In this document: piece after piece, positions 17,622 to 25,024 of the stretch
Position numbering within the stretch: position 1 is the first letter of the stretch
Layout of the letters: each line of letters opens with the position of its first letter
Origin: Verrucomicrobiaceae bacterium
GTDB lineage: Bacteria > Verrucomicrobiota > Verrucomicrobiia > Verrucomicrobiales > Verrucomicrobiaceae
Reading direction: 5' to 3'
DNA length: 64,000 nt
Assembly (NCBI GenBank): GCA_947458455.1
Contig: CANGYJ010000008.1
Span: 186,001-250,000, forward strand
The notes under the pieces: generated by a model
What the model was told of the DNA's origin: nothing
Databases searched by the model: none
What the model saw: only the letters and a program-made list of their open reading frames with translations
Translations under genes and position numbers: made by a program

Positions 17622-17782
17622 GAATGACGAATGGAGCGGGGAATGACGAATGAGTAAGCCCGAATGACGAAAGAAGGTCGAAGCTCGAATGACGAAAGGC
17701 GTCCCCAACCTGCACTGGGCAGCAAGTTTGGGCATTCGGCATTGGGAGTTCTTTCGTCATTCGGATTTAGGAATTCGTCATT
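17622..17782. repeat. Heptamer-type intergenic repeat with inverted arms (GAATGACGAA)
   Basis: The 195-base gap between the two ExbD-like genes contains GAATGACGAA at 17622, 17641, 17662 and 17687, and its inverse complement at 17753 (exact) and 17773 (one mismatch), so the arms could fold together. The same ten-base core appears at 3265. Translated on the minus strand it gives repeated FxIRHS-like words, which explains spurious N-terminal extensions of the gene that follows. Confidence 0.75.
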
Positions 17783-18704
17783 TAGCGGCCGCTTTTTTTG
17801 GAGCTTCGGCTTTCGCGGGAGTAGCCGCAGGCGGCGAGGCAGGAGCGACGGGTGGCGGGGAGATTATGCCGCGGAATTTGTCGAACATGGCGAGGTCGAG
17901 CACGCCGCGGCCGGGGATGGGGAGCTTGCCGATGCGGACTTTGTAATCGTTGTCGGCACGACCAGCGCCGTTGTTGAAGGCAGCCTGGCCGTCATCGCGA
18001 ATGAGGAAGAGGACGAGAGCGTTGGGGATCTTGGCGACTTCGGTGAGGAAGTGATTGAAGACGACATCGGCGAGCACGACCTCGGCGGTGGCGGAGAGCG
18101 GGTAATCGTCCTTGCCCCAGGCGCTGAGGATTTTCAGGCGACCGGCGGTGGCCTCGACGAAGAAGACCTTGGTATCGGCCGCCATGCCGCCACCGGAGGG
18201 CTGGACGACGACAGGCGGCACTTTCTTATCGGCGGGCACCTGGCGTTCTTTGAGTTCGGCGGCGAGCTTTTCGAGCGCGGCTTTGGACTCGGCCTGCTGC
18301 TTTTTGAGGCCGTCGAGTTCGAGCATGAGGTCATCCAGCTCCTTCTGCATCTGCTGGGAGAGCTTCTGGTTGGTTTCAAGGATCTCCTTGGAGGTGGACT
18401 GGAGTTTGCGGAGCTTGATGAAGCGCTGCTGGCGCTCCTCGATCTGCTTTTTGAGTTCGTCGAGCGTGGCGACCTTCTCGTTGACGACGATCTCTTGTTT
18501 TTTGGTCTCGGTGATCTCTTTGCGCAGGCGCTTGGCCTCCTGGGCATCCTCTACCTCCTCGACGGTGCGGCCTTCCGTCTGCTGCGTCATGGAAACGCAC
18601 ATCACGACGATGATGAGCACCAGCACCCCGATGAGGGAGCACAGGATGTCCAGGAACGGAATCAGGAGGATTTCGTCTTTGGCAGCAGGTCTGCGTTTGG
18701 CCAT
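17778..18704 (-). CDS. ExbD-like membrane protein with coiled coil
   Basis: A 308-residue protein with one membrane helix (about residues 12-38, ILLIPFLDILCSLIGVLVLIIVVM) that has Asp19 at the place of the essential ExbD/TolR aspartate. A coiled coil of about 100 residues follows (EEVEDAQEAKRLRKEITETKKQEIV to ELKERQ). A compact alpha/beta domain with ADVVFNHFLTEVAKIPNALVLFLIRDDG resembles the periplasmic domain of ExbD. The tail is Pro/Ala/Lys-rich. It lies 18 bases downstream of the ExbB-like gene and is surely co-transcribed with it. It shares architecture, but little direct identity, with its downstream neighbour, which suggests a two-type ExbD subunit ring partner. Confidence 0.75.
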   Translation of the reverse strand: MAKRRPAAKDEILLIPFLDILCSLIGVLVLIIVVMCVSMTQQTEGRTVEEVEDAQEAKRLRKEITETKKQEIVVNEKVATLDELKKQIEERQQRFIKLRKLQSTSKEILETNQKLSQQMQKELDDLMLELDGLKKQQAESKAALEKLAAELKERQVPADKKVPPVVVQPSGGGMAADTKVFFVEATAGRLKILSAWGKDDYPLSATAEVVLADVVFNHFLTEVAKIPNALVLFLIRDDGQAAFNNGAGRADNDYKVRIGKLPIPGRGVLDLAMFDKFRGIISPPPVAPASPPAATPAKAEAPKKAAAK

Positions 18705-18722
18705 AAGAGCGGGTTGAGGCGG

Positions 18723-20159
18723 TTACTCCGAGCGGCTGAACCAGCCTTTTTTCTTCACCTGATGGATGAGGATTTGTTTTTCGCCGAGCTGGGAGAGCAC
18801 GCCATTGAGGCTCTGAATGCCGCTGGAGAGGGCGCGGATGTACTCGCTGGTCTTGTTGACGTTTTCGGTGACGGCATCGGTCATCTTTTCCCGCATGATC
18901 GTCAAAGCGGTGGCGAATTCGCGGTCCACGCGGGCCTGATGCTCGGTGGCGCGGCGGTCGAGATTCGCGGCCTGCTCCATGAGGCGGGCGGAGAGAGTGT
19001 TGAGGTCGATGAGGAATTCCTTCTGCGAATTGGCCACGGCTTTGACGAGCGTGTCCATGATGCCCTCGGTGCTGCCACCGGCGATGCTGCCGCCGTCGTT
19101 GAGGCGAGGAAGGAGCACCTCGTTGCAGAAAGCGTCGATGTCGTTGAGGCAATCGTCCTCGGCCTTGGTCATGGCATTGAGCGGGAAATTCAGCGCGAGG
19201 GCGAAGACGAGGCCGAGCAGCGTGGCATCGAAGGCGGTGCCGAGACCGCCGGTGACGTTGCCGAGCGTGTTGGTGATCTCTTTGAGGTCGCTCATGCCGG
19301 CGAAGTTCATGCCGCTGATGGCGTGGGAGAGACCGATGACGGTGCCGATGAAACCAAGAATCGGAATGGCCCAGAGGAAGGCTTTGAGCTGGGAGAAACT
19401 GCCGCCGATGCGCATGCCGTCGATGTCGCTCTGGCTGGAGAGCATGTTGGTGACATCCCCGGTGTTTTGTTTCACCTCGAAGAGTTCGAGGGCTTTGCGG
19501 ATGCGGTTCACCATCATGCTGTCACGCAGGCGATGGGGGAGGCGGTAGAGGTGGTCGATGAACTGGCCCACGTTGTCGCGGTTGATCTCGGAGCCGATCT
19601 CCCAAGGCAGCACATCGAGCAGGAGCGCCTTCTTTTGATGGTTCAGCTTCTGCAGTTTGAGATACAGGATAGCCATGGACCAGGTGAAGAAGAGCGTGTT
19701 TGTGAAGCTGACGAGGGCATGCTTGAAGAACAGCGAGGCGATGAACTGCATGACCGTGTAGTTCGCGGCGGCGGTGCCATCCGGTGCCTTGAAGGGATAC
19801 AGCACGCCGATCCAGACGAGGAAGACCACGAAGCCGATGCCAAAGGCGAGCATGGGATTCGGATTCGTGGGATCGGACTCCTCCCAGCCGCCGCGTGCGT
19901 TGCGGTTTTGCTCGACGAGCAAATCAGCTGCGGTGGGTGCCTGTGAATGCTCCTCAGCCTCCGAGGCCGGTGCTCCAGCAGGTGCGGAGGTGAGATCCGG
20001 CGCGGGGAGACCGCTGGGGGAAGGCAGACCACTGGGAGCGGGCAGGCCTCCCGCAGGGATTTGCAGCTTCGAATCACAGCCAGGGCAGCGAACGAGTTTT
20101 CCGGCCATTTCCGGTTCGACGTTGAGCTGCGTTTCACAGGTGGGGCATTTGAACTTCAC
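18723..20159 (-). CDS. MotA/TolQ/ExbB-type proton channel with N-terminal zinc ribbon
   Basis: A 478-residue protein. The first 30 residues hold a CPTC/CPGC zinc ribbon (Cys5, 8, 25, 28). A Pro/Ala/Gly linker leads to membrane helices at about 102-123 and 140-165. The MotA/TolQ/ExbB core follows, with GFIGTVIGLSHAISGM and GGLGTAFDATLLGLVFALALNF, the two pore helices that carry the Thr/Ser/Ala ring residues. A helical C-terminal extension (about 380-478) ends in basic residues. Family members use the proton gradient to drive envelope processes with an ExbD/TolR partner; two such partners are encoded immediately downstream. The zinc ribbon is unusual for an ExbB homologue. Confidence 0.85.
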   Translation of the reverse strand: MKFKCPTCETQLNVEPEMAGKLVRCPGCDSKLQIPAGGLPAPSGLPSPSGLPAPDLTSAPAGAPASEAEEHSQAPTAADLLVEQNRNARGGWEESDPTNPNPMLAFGIGFVVFLVWIGVLYPFKAPDGTAAANYTVMQFIASLFFKHALVSFTNTLFFTWSMAILYLKLQKLNHQKKALLLDVLPWEIGSEINRDNVGQFIDHLYRLPHRLRDSMMVNRIRKALELFEVKQNTGDVTNMLSSQSDIDGMRIGGSFSQLKAFLWAIPILGFIGTVIGLSHAISGMNFAGMSDLKEITNTLGNVTGGLGTAFDATLLGLVFALALNFPLNAMTKAEDDCLNDIDAFCNEVLLPRLNDGGSIAGGSTEGIMDTLVKAVANSQKEFLIDLNTLSARLMEQAANLDRRATEHQARVDREFATALTIMREKMTDAVTENVNKTSEYIRALSSGIQSLNGVLSQLGEKQILIHQVKKKGWFSRSE

Positions 20160-20343
20160 GGATGAGATCTCGGGTTTGAGGTGTTTAAGTGACGCCGACG
20201 AGGCTAGCGGGGAGGCTACGCTGGCGACAAGGATTTTCTTGGGGCCGAAGATGATCCGAATGAGCCACGAAGCGGGCGTTTTGTGATCCTGACGCTAGAA
20301 AGTAGTTTGTTTCCAGCAGGCGACCCGCCATCCTCCGCGCCGC

Positions 20344-21684
20344 ATGACCTCCCCTGCCCTCTCTCCGCTCGACTCCGCCCGGCGCAAAGCCTTCCGTCGT
20401 CTGCTACCGATCCTCTTCATCAGCTACGTCATCGCCTATGTGGACCGCAACAACGTGGCCGTGGCCAAGCTGACGATGGAGAAAGACCTGCCCGGTTTCG
20501 ACAGCGCGGTGTTTGGCCTGGGGATGGGGATGTTTTTCTGGGGTTACTGGCTGCTGGAGATTCCGGGCACGCTGATGGTGGAGCGCTGGAGCGCCCGAAA
20601 GTGGATCTGCCGCATCATGGTGAGCTGGGGCTTCATGGCCGGCCTCACCGCCGCCGTGACGACGCCGACGCAGTTTTATGTGGTGCGCTTTTTGCTCGGC
20701 CTGGCGGAGGCGGGCTTCTTCCCCGGCGTGATCGTGTATCTCACGCATTGGTTCACCAGCCGTGACCGTGCCAAGGCGTTGTCGTATTTCCTCATCGCCA
20801 CGCCCTTTGCCCAAGTGCTGAGTCCGAAGATCTCCAATGCGCTGCTCAAAATCGGCACCACCGAAATCGTGGACGGCCAGTCGATCACGCATCCGCTCGT
20901 GCTCGGCATGACGGGCTGGCAGTGGGTGTATGTCTTCTGGGCCATCCCCTCCGTGCTGCTGGGCGTGCTGGTGTTTTTCATGCTCACGGATCGTCCGCGG
21001 CAGGCGAAATGGCTCACGCCGGAAGAGCAGGAGGCGCTGGAAAGCACGCTGGCGGAGGAACGTGCCCGCGTGGCAAAGGGAAAACGCATGACGCTGATGG
21101 AGGCGATCTTCCATCCGAAGGTGCTGCTGCTGGCGCTGATCTACTTCTGCTGCGTGACCGGCAGCTACGGCATCGAACTCTTCATGCCCAGCATCTTGAC
21201 GGACTGGTACAAGCTCAACCTCAACGATCTCACCTGGCTCATCATGCTGCCACCGCTGCTCGCCGTGGCGGGTCAGCTCGCCATGGGCTGGAGTTCGGAC
21301 CGCTTCAAGGAACGTCGCCTTCATGCGACGCTACCGATGGTGCTCGGCGCCGTCTCGCTGGCACTGCTACCGGCCTCCCAAGGCAATCTGCCCCTCACGA
21401 TCGTGCTCTTCATGCTCGCCTTCACCGGCTTCAAAGCCTACATGCCAGCCTTCTGGGCGCTGCCCAGTCTGCTGCTCACGGAAAGCGCCGCGGCGGCGAG
21501 CATCGGCTTCATCAATTCGATGGGGAATCTCGGCGGCTTCTTCGGCCCCACGATCCTCGGCTTTGCGCAAAAGACGACCGGCTCCTACGCCGGCGGTCTT
21601 TATTATCTCGCGGGCTCGATGCTGTTCGCGGCGGGAGTCATTTTCACACTCAAAATCGGGACCAAGAAGGAAGCGGTGGGCTGA
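20344..21684 (+). CDS. MFS transporter, anion:cation symporter (ACS) type
   Basis: A 446-residue protein with twelve apparent membrane segments. The N-terminus reads RRLLPILFISYVIAYVDRNNVAVAKLTM, a signature of the ACS branch that transports organic anions such as tartrate, phthalate, glucarate and hexuronates with protons or sodium. GYWLLEIPGTLMVERWSARKW and RFLLGLAEAGFFPGVIVYLTHWF also match that branch. A cytoplasmic loop of about 60 residues splits the halves. The ATG at 20344 gives a short cytosolic N-terminus. It is divergent from the ExbB-like operon (184 bases between). The substrate may be a sugar acid, in keeping with the degradative character of the region, but this is inference. 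Confidence 0.85.
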   Translation: MTSPALSPLDSARRKAFRRLLPILFISYVIAYVDRNNVAVAKLTMEKDLPGFDSAVFGLGMGMFFWGYWLLEIPGTLMVERWSARKWICRIMVSWGFMAGLTAAVTTPTQFYVVRFLLGLAEAGFFPGVIVYLTHWFTSRDRAKALSYFLIATPFAQVLSPKISNALLKIGTTEIVDGQSITHPLVLGMTGWQWVYVFWAIPSVLLGVLVFFMLTDRPRQAKWLTPEEQEALESTLAEERARVAKGKRMTLMEAIFHPKVLLLALIYFCCVTGSYGIELFMPSILTDWYKLNLNDLTWLIMLPPLLAVAGQLAMGWSSDRFKERRLHATLPMVLGAVSLALLPASQGNLPLTIVLFMLAFTGFKAYMPAFWALPSLLLTESAAAASIGFINSMGNLGGFFGPTILGFAQKTTGSYAGGLYYLAGSMLFAAGVIFTLKIGTKKEAVG

Positions 21685-21727
21685 GGTGCTCGTTGGCTCA
21701 AAGTGCCTCCTCGCTCGCGTTCACTTC

Positions 21728-21827
21728 AGCAATCAGCAATGGGCGTTCAGCAATCTGCGGTTTCGGAGGCTGTGCGGCCGACGGAACCGGGAATCTCGAT
21801 TGCTGATTGATGATTGCTGATTTTTGA
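21728..21827. repeat. Heptamer-period intergenic repeat (CAGCAAT / ATTGCTG arms)
   Basis: Downstream of the MFS gene, CAGCAAT occurs at 21728, 21735 and 21749, all in the same 7-base register. After about 45 bases the inverse complement ATTGCTG occurs at 21800 and 21814 with an ATTGATG unit between, again in strict 7-base register. The two arms can pair as a long imperfect stem. It fills most of the 213-base gap between two convergent genes; no coding potential is seen. Confidence 0.75.
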
Positions 21828-21897
21828 AGTGTCTAAGGCGATCACTCGGCGGACATTCGTGAATTTAGTCAGTAGATAGCCCCTTGCCAGCGCCAGC

Positions 21898-23661
21898 TCA
21901 CTCCCACTGGCTCTTCTGCACGCCCACGAGGCTCATGCTGAGGCCGATGAGGACATGCACGAGAAGCACGAAGCCGCAGATCGAAGGAGCGATGAGATCC
22001 GTGGCGGTCACTTGCTTCACGGCATCGTAAAAGGCGGTGCTGCGCATGCTGGTGAGGCTGCCGCTCCAGCTCCAGAAGGCGGCGATGAGCGGCTGCACCC
22101 AGTTTTCCAACCAGTCCGGCAAGGTAAGCACCGCGCCGGAAAGCGGGAGCTGGAAGCCGACGAGATAGATGCTCAAAATTGTGGCCTTTTCCGGTGTGCG
22201 GCTGGTGGCGGAGATGCCGAGGCAGACACTCGTCATCGCGGCGGAGGCCAAAACGAGCAGCGCTAGCTTGATGACGAGGTCACCCGGCAGCCCACCGGTG
22301 ATCATTTCGACGAAAAGCCCCATCCATAAACTCTGCGCCAGCACGAAGACGCCGAGGAAGATGACCTTGCTCCCCACATAAGCGAGCGGGCTGAGGCCAC
22401 CGAGCTTCTCCCGCTCCAAAATGAGCCGCTCGGAGGCGATCTCACGCGCGGCGTTGTTGCTCGCCATCAAGGTCACGAGCACCACCTGGAGCATGATGAG
22501 GCCGCTGACGAGACTTCCGGCATTGAGCTGCTCGATTTGATGCTGCGCACGCTTCGCCAGCTCCACGCCGATGTTTTGATCCTGATAGGTCGAGAGTGCC
22601 CGCAGCGGCTTGATGCCATCCAGGGCAAAGATGGCGACGAGCAGCGGAAAGCCCAGCAGCATGGCGAGATGGAGCCAGACCTGCGATTTATCGCGGCGGA
22701 AGATCGTCCAGCGGCGGCGCAGCAGCTCAAAAAGCTGCGTAGTGACCGCCGGCAGCTCAATCGGCGGGAATTCATGATGCGGGATGATGTCTTCCTCGGG
22801 CGCTTTTTCTTCCTCCGCGTCCTCAGGAGCCTTCACCTGGGCCTCAAAGCCAAACTGCTGGTAGTAGTTCTCGCGTTTGCGGTTCCATGAATCGGCCCAT
22901 TCATTGGCCGGACGCTCCGTGAGGCGGCGATAAACATCCTCGGGATGCTCGACGCCAAAGTAGTGCATCAGCGCCTTCGGCGGGCCGTGGTAGGTGAGTC
23001 GGCCCTGATACATGACCATGATGCTATCGTAGTCCGTGAGACTGGCGAGGCTGTGGGTGACGTTGATGACGACACGCTTCGGATGGCCGCGAGAAAGCTT
23101 GTGAAGCAGTTTGGTGATCTCCGCCTCGCTTTTGGGATCGAGGCCGCTCGTCACCTCATCGCAGAGCAGCAGGCACGGATCGGTGACAAGCTCCAACGCC
23201 AGACCAAGACGACGTTTTTGCCCTCCCGAGAGCACTTTCACGCGGCGTTCAGCGAGGTCCGTCAACCCAGTGACCTCCAGGATGTAATCGAGCGCCGGGA
23301 TAAACTCTTCCGTATCCGAAAGCTGCGTGCGCAGCGCCATGGCGCTGGCGATGCTTTCCTCCACCGTTAGCAGATCAAAGGCCACGCTGAACTGCGGCAC
23401 ATAGCCGAGATCTCCGGGGTGAAGGTCTTCCTCCTCCTTCAAATCACGCCCGTCCCATTTCAGTTCGCCTTCCGTCTGCTCCAAAATGCCGGTGATGACT
23501 TTGAGGAGCGTCGTTTTGCCGCAACCTGAAGGCCCCACAATCGCCAGCAGATGCTCCGGCGGCACGGTGAAGCTCACCTCGTCGAGCAGGCGCAGCGTGT
23601 CATTTTCTTCCGAATCGCCCGGACCGGGCACTTCGAGGCGGACGTTGAGAGCTTCGAGCAT
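21898..23661 (-). CDS. ABC transporter, ATPase-permease fusion (ABCG-like half transporter)
   Basis: A 587-residue protein with the ATPase first and an ABC-2 type permease second, the ABCG order. Walker A is GPSGCGKTT at 43-51, the signature LSGGQ at 144-148, Walker B LLLCDE at 164-169 and the switch His is in NVTHS near residue 200. After a hydrophilic linker (about 270-340) come six membrane segments between about 335 and 585. Such half transporters work as dimers to export lipids or small hydrophobic molecules. It is divergent from the ketosynthase pair, so it may export their product; this is only a positional hint. Confidence 0.88.
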   Translation of the reverse strand: MLEALNVRLEVPGPGDSEENDTLRLLDEVSFTVPPEHLLAIVGPSGCGKTTLLKVITGILEQTEGELKWDGRDLKEEEDLHPGDLGYVPQFSVAFDLLTVEESIASAMALRTQLSDTEEFIPALDYILEVTGLTDLAERRVKVLSGGQKRRLGLALELVTDPCLLLCDEVTSGLDPKSEAEITKLLHKLSRGHPKRVVINVTHSLASLTDYDSIMVMYQGRLTYHGPPKALMHYFGVEHPEDVYRRLTERPANEWADSWNRKRENYYQQFGFEAQVKAPEDAEEEKAPEEDIIPHHEFPPIELPAVTTQLFELLRRRWTIFRRDKSQVWLHLAMLLGFPLLVAIFALDGIKPLRALSTYQDQNIGVELAKRAQHQIEQLNAGSLVSGLIMLQVVLVTLMASNNAAREIASERLILEREKLGGLSPLAYVGSKVIFLGVFVLAQSLWMGLFVEMITGGLPGDLVIKLALLVLASAAMTSVCLGISATSRTPEKATILSIYLVGFQLPLSGAVLTLPDWLENWVQPLIAAFWSWSGSLTSMRSTAFYDAVKQVTATDLIAPSICGFVLLVHVLIGLSMSLVGVQKSQWE

Positions 23662-23806
23662 GGTGAGGGTTTAGAGGTTAGGCGGCATGAAATCAACCGC
23701 AGAGGCGCCGCCGCCAGACCAAACAGAATTTGCAGTCCGAATCCGTGAGGCTAAATCCCGCGTACCGCACTCGTCGGTCAGTCCCCCACCCCGGTTCCTT
23801 TTTCTC

Positions 23807-25024
23807 GTGCCAGATTCCAACCTCCAACGCATCGCCATCACCGGAGCGGGCATCGTCTCGCCGCTGGGCATCGGCTGGAAGGCGAACGAGGCCTCCTTTG
23901 AGGCGGATCGCATGGCGTTTCGGCCGGTGCCGCCGGAACTGTTCGGCGTGGAGGGTTTTGTGGCCAAGACGGCGGGCATCGTCGATCTGCCACCGAAGGT
24001 TCCGATGCCGATCAAGACATGCTACGCGGACCGTGGCAGCGTCATGCTGATGCTGGCACTGCGTGAGGCGCTGGCACAGAGTGGTCGTTCGACGATGGAG
24101 GGCATCGATGCGGTCATCATCGGCACCTCCGCCGGGGCGATGTCGCTCGGTGAGACCTACTTTGAGACAGCGGTGAGTGATCCGGGCCGTCATCGCCGAC
24201 AGCTTTCGCGTGCGGAGCACTACCAGCCGCAGCGGCAGATGAATGAGATCGCCGCAGAGCTTGGCTGGCGGGGACCGATCATCATTGTCTCGAATGCCTG
24301 CGCTTCGGGTGCCAATGCCATCGGATGGGGTGTTGAGATGATTCGCAGCGGGCGTGCCAAGCGGGTACTGGCCGGTGGCTACGATGCGCTGGCGAAGCTG
24401 GTCTTCGCAGGCTTTGATTCGCTCAAGGCGCTGGCCCCAAGCGGCATTCCGAGGCCTTTTGATGCCGCTCGCGATGGCTTGGCACTCGGTGAAGGCGCGG
24501 CGGTGATGATTCTGGAGGCGGAAGAGGTGCGCCAGGCAGATGCTTTGGCCGATGTGACCGGTTACGCGACGGCGACGGACCTTCATCACCTCACGCAGCC
24601 TGATCCATTGGGCAACGCGGCCATCCGCACGATGACGCAGGCCACCCTGCAATCCGGCCTCACCCCGGCGGACATTGATTACATCAACTCGCATGGCACC
24701 GGCACGCCCTTCAACGATGTCGCGGAGGCACAAGCCATCGCCGCCTGGGCAGGTGAGGCCACCTCACGCATCGCCGTGAGCTCGACGAAATCCGCGATGG
24801 GTCATCTGCTCGGCGGCGCAGGCGCGGTGGAGGCGGTGATCTGCCTCATGGCGCTGCGAGGCCAGTGGATGCCCGCGAGCCTCAACGTGCGCGAAGTGGA
24901 CCCGGCGGTGAAATTCGATCTCGTGCGCACTTTCCGCCGTGCGAAGGTGGAGCATGCGCTGACGAATTCCTTCGGCTTTGGCGGCACGAATGCCACGCTG
25001 GTGATGAAAAGGAGGTCCGCATGA
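23807..25024 (+). CDS. Beta-ketoacyl-ACP synthase (FabF-type), catalytically complete
   Basis: A 405-residue condensing enzyme if the GTG at 23807 is used, which puts QRIAITGAGIVSPLG at the N-terminus as in FabF. An in-frame ATG at 23687 would add 40 residues without family likeness. The catalytic triad is visible: C165 (SNACASGANA), H296 (NSHGTGTPFND) and H333 (SAMGHLLGGAG). It joins an acyl-ACP to malonyl-ACP by decarboxylative condensation. The stop overlaps the next gene by four bases (ATGA), and that gene encodes a second ketosynthase fold without the catalytic residues. No acyl carrier protein, ketoreductase or cyclase gene is adjacent. Confidence 0.88.
   Translation: MPDSNLQRIAITGAGIVSPLGIGWKANEASFEADRMAFRPVPPELFGVEGFVAKTAGIVDLPPKVPMPIKTCYADRGSVMLMLALREALAQSGRSTMEGIDAVIIGTSAGAMSLGETYFETAVSDPGRHRRQLSRAEHYQPQRQMNEIAAELGWRGPIIIVSNACASGANAIGWGVEMIRSGRAKRVLAGGYDALAKLVFAGFDSLKALAPSGIPRPFDAARDGLALGEGAAVMILEAEEVRQADALADVTGYATATDLHHLTQPDPLGNAAIRTMTQATLQSGLTPADIDYINSHGTGTPFNDVAEAQAIAAWAGEATSRIAVSSTKSAMGHLLGGAGAVEAVICLMALRGQWMPASLNVREVDPAVKFDLVRTFRRAKVEHALTNSFGFGGTNATLVMKRRSA

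Noticed and set aside
17622-17782. A small CRISPR-like array
   Set aside because: Units are about 10 bases, spacings of 19-25 bases are irregular, two copies are inverted, and no cas genes are present.
17664-19946. A 760-codon open frame on the plus strand across the ExbD/ExbB genes
   Set aside because: It is antisense to three well-supported genes, starts in the heptamer repeat and has no domain sense. Long antisense frames are expected from the GC-rich third positions.
16044-20159. A Zorya-type anti-phage system (ZorA/ZorB-like motor)
   Set aside because: The motor-like genes resemble ZorAB in general design only. The ExbD-like proteins lack an OmpA-type peptidoglycan domain, and no ZorC/ZorD/ZorE-like gene follows; the neighbours are secreted cytochrome and DUF1501 genes.
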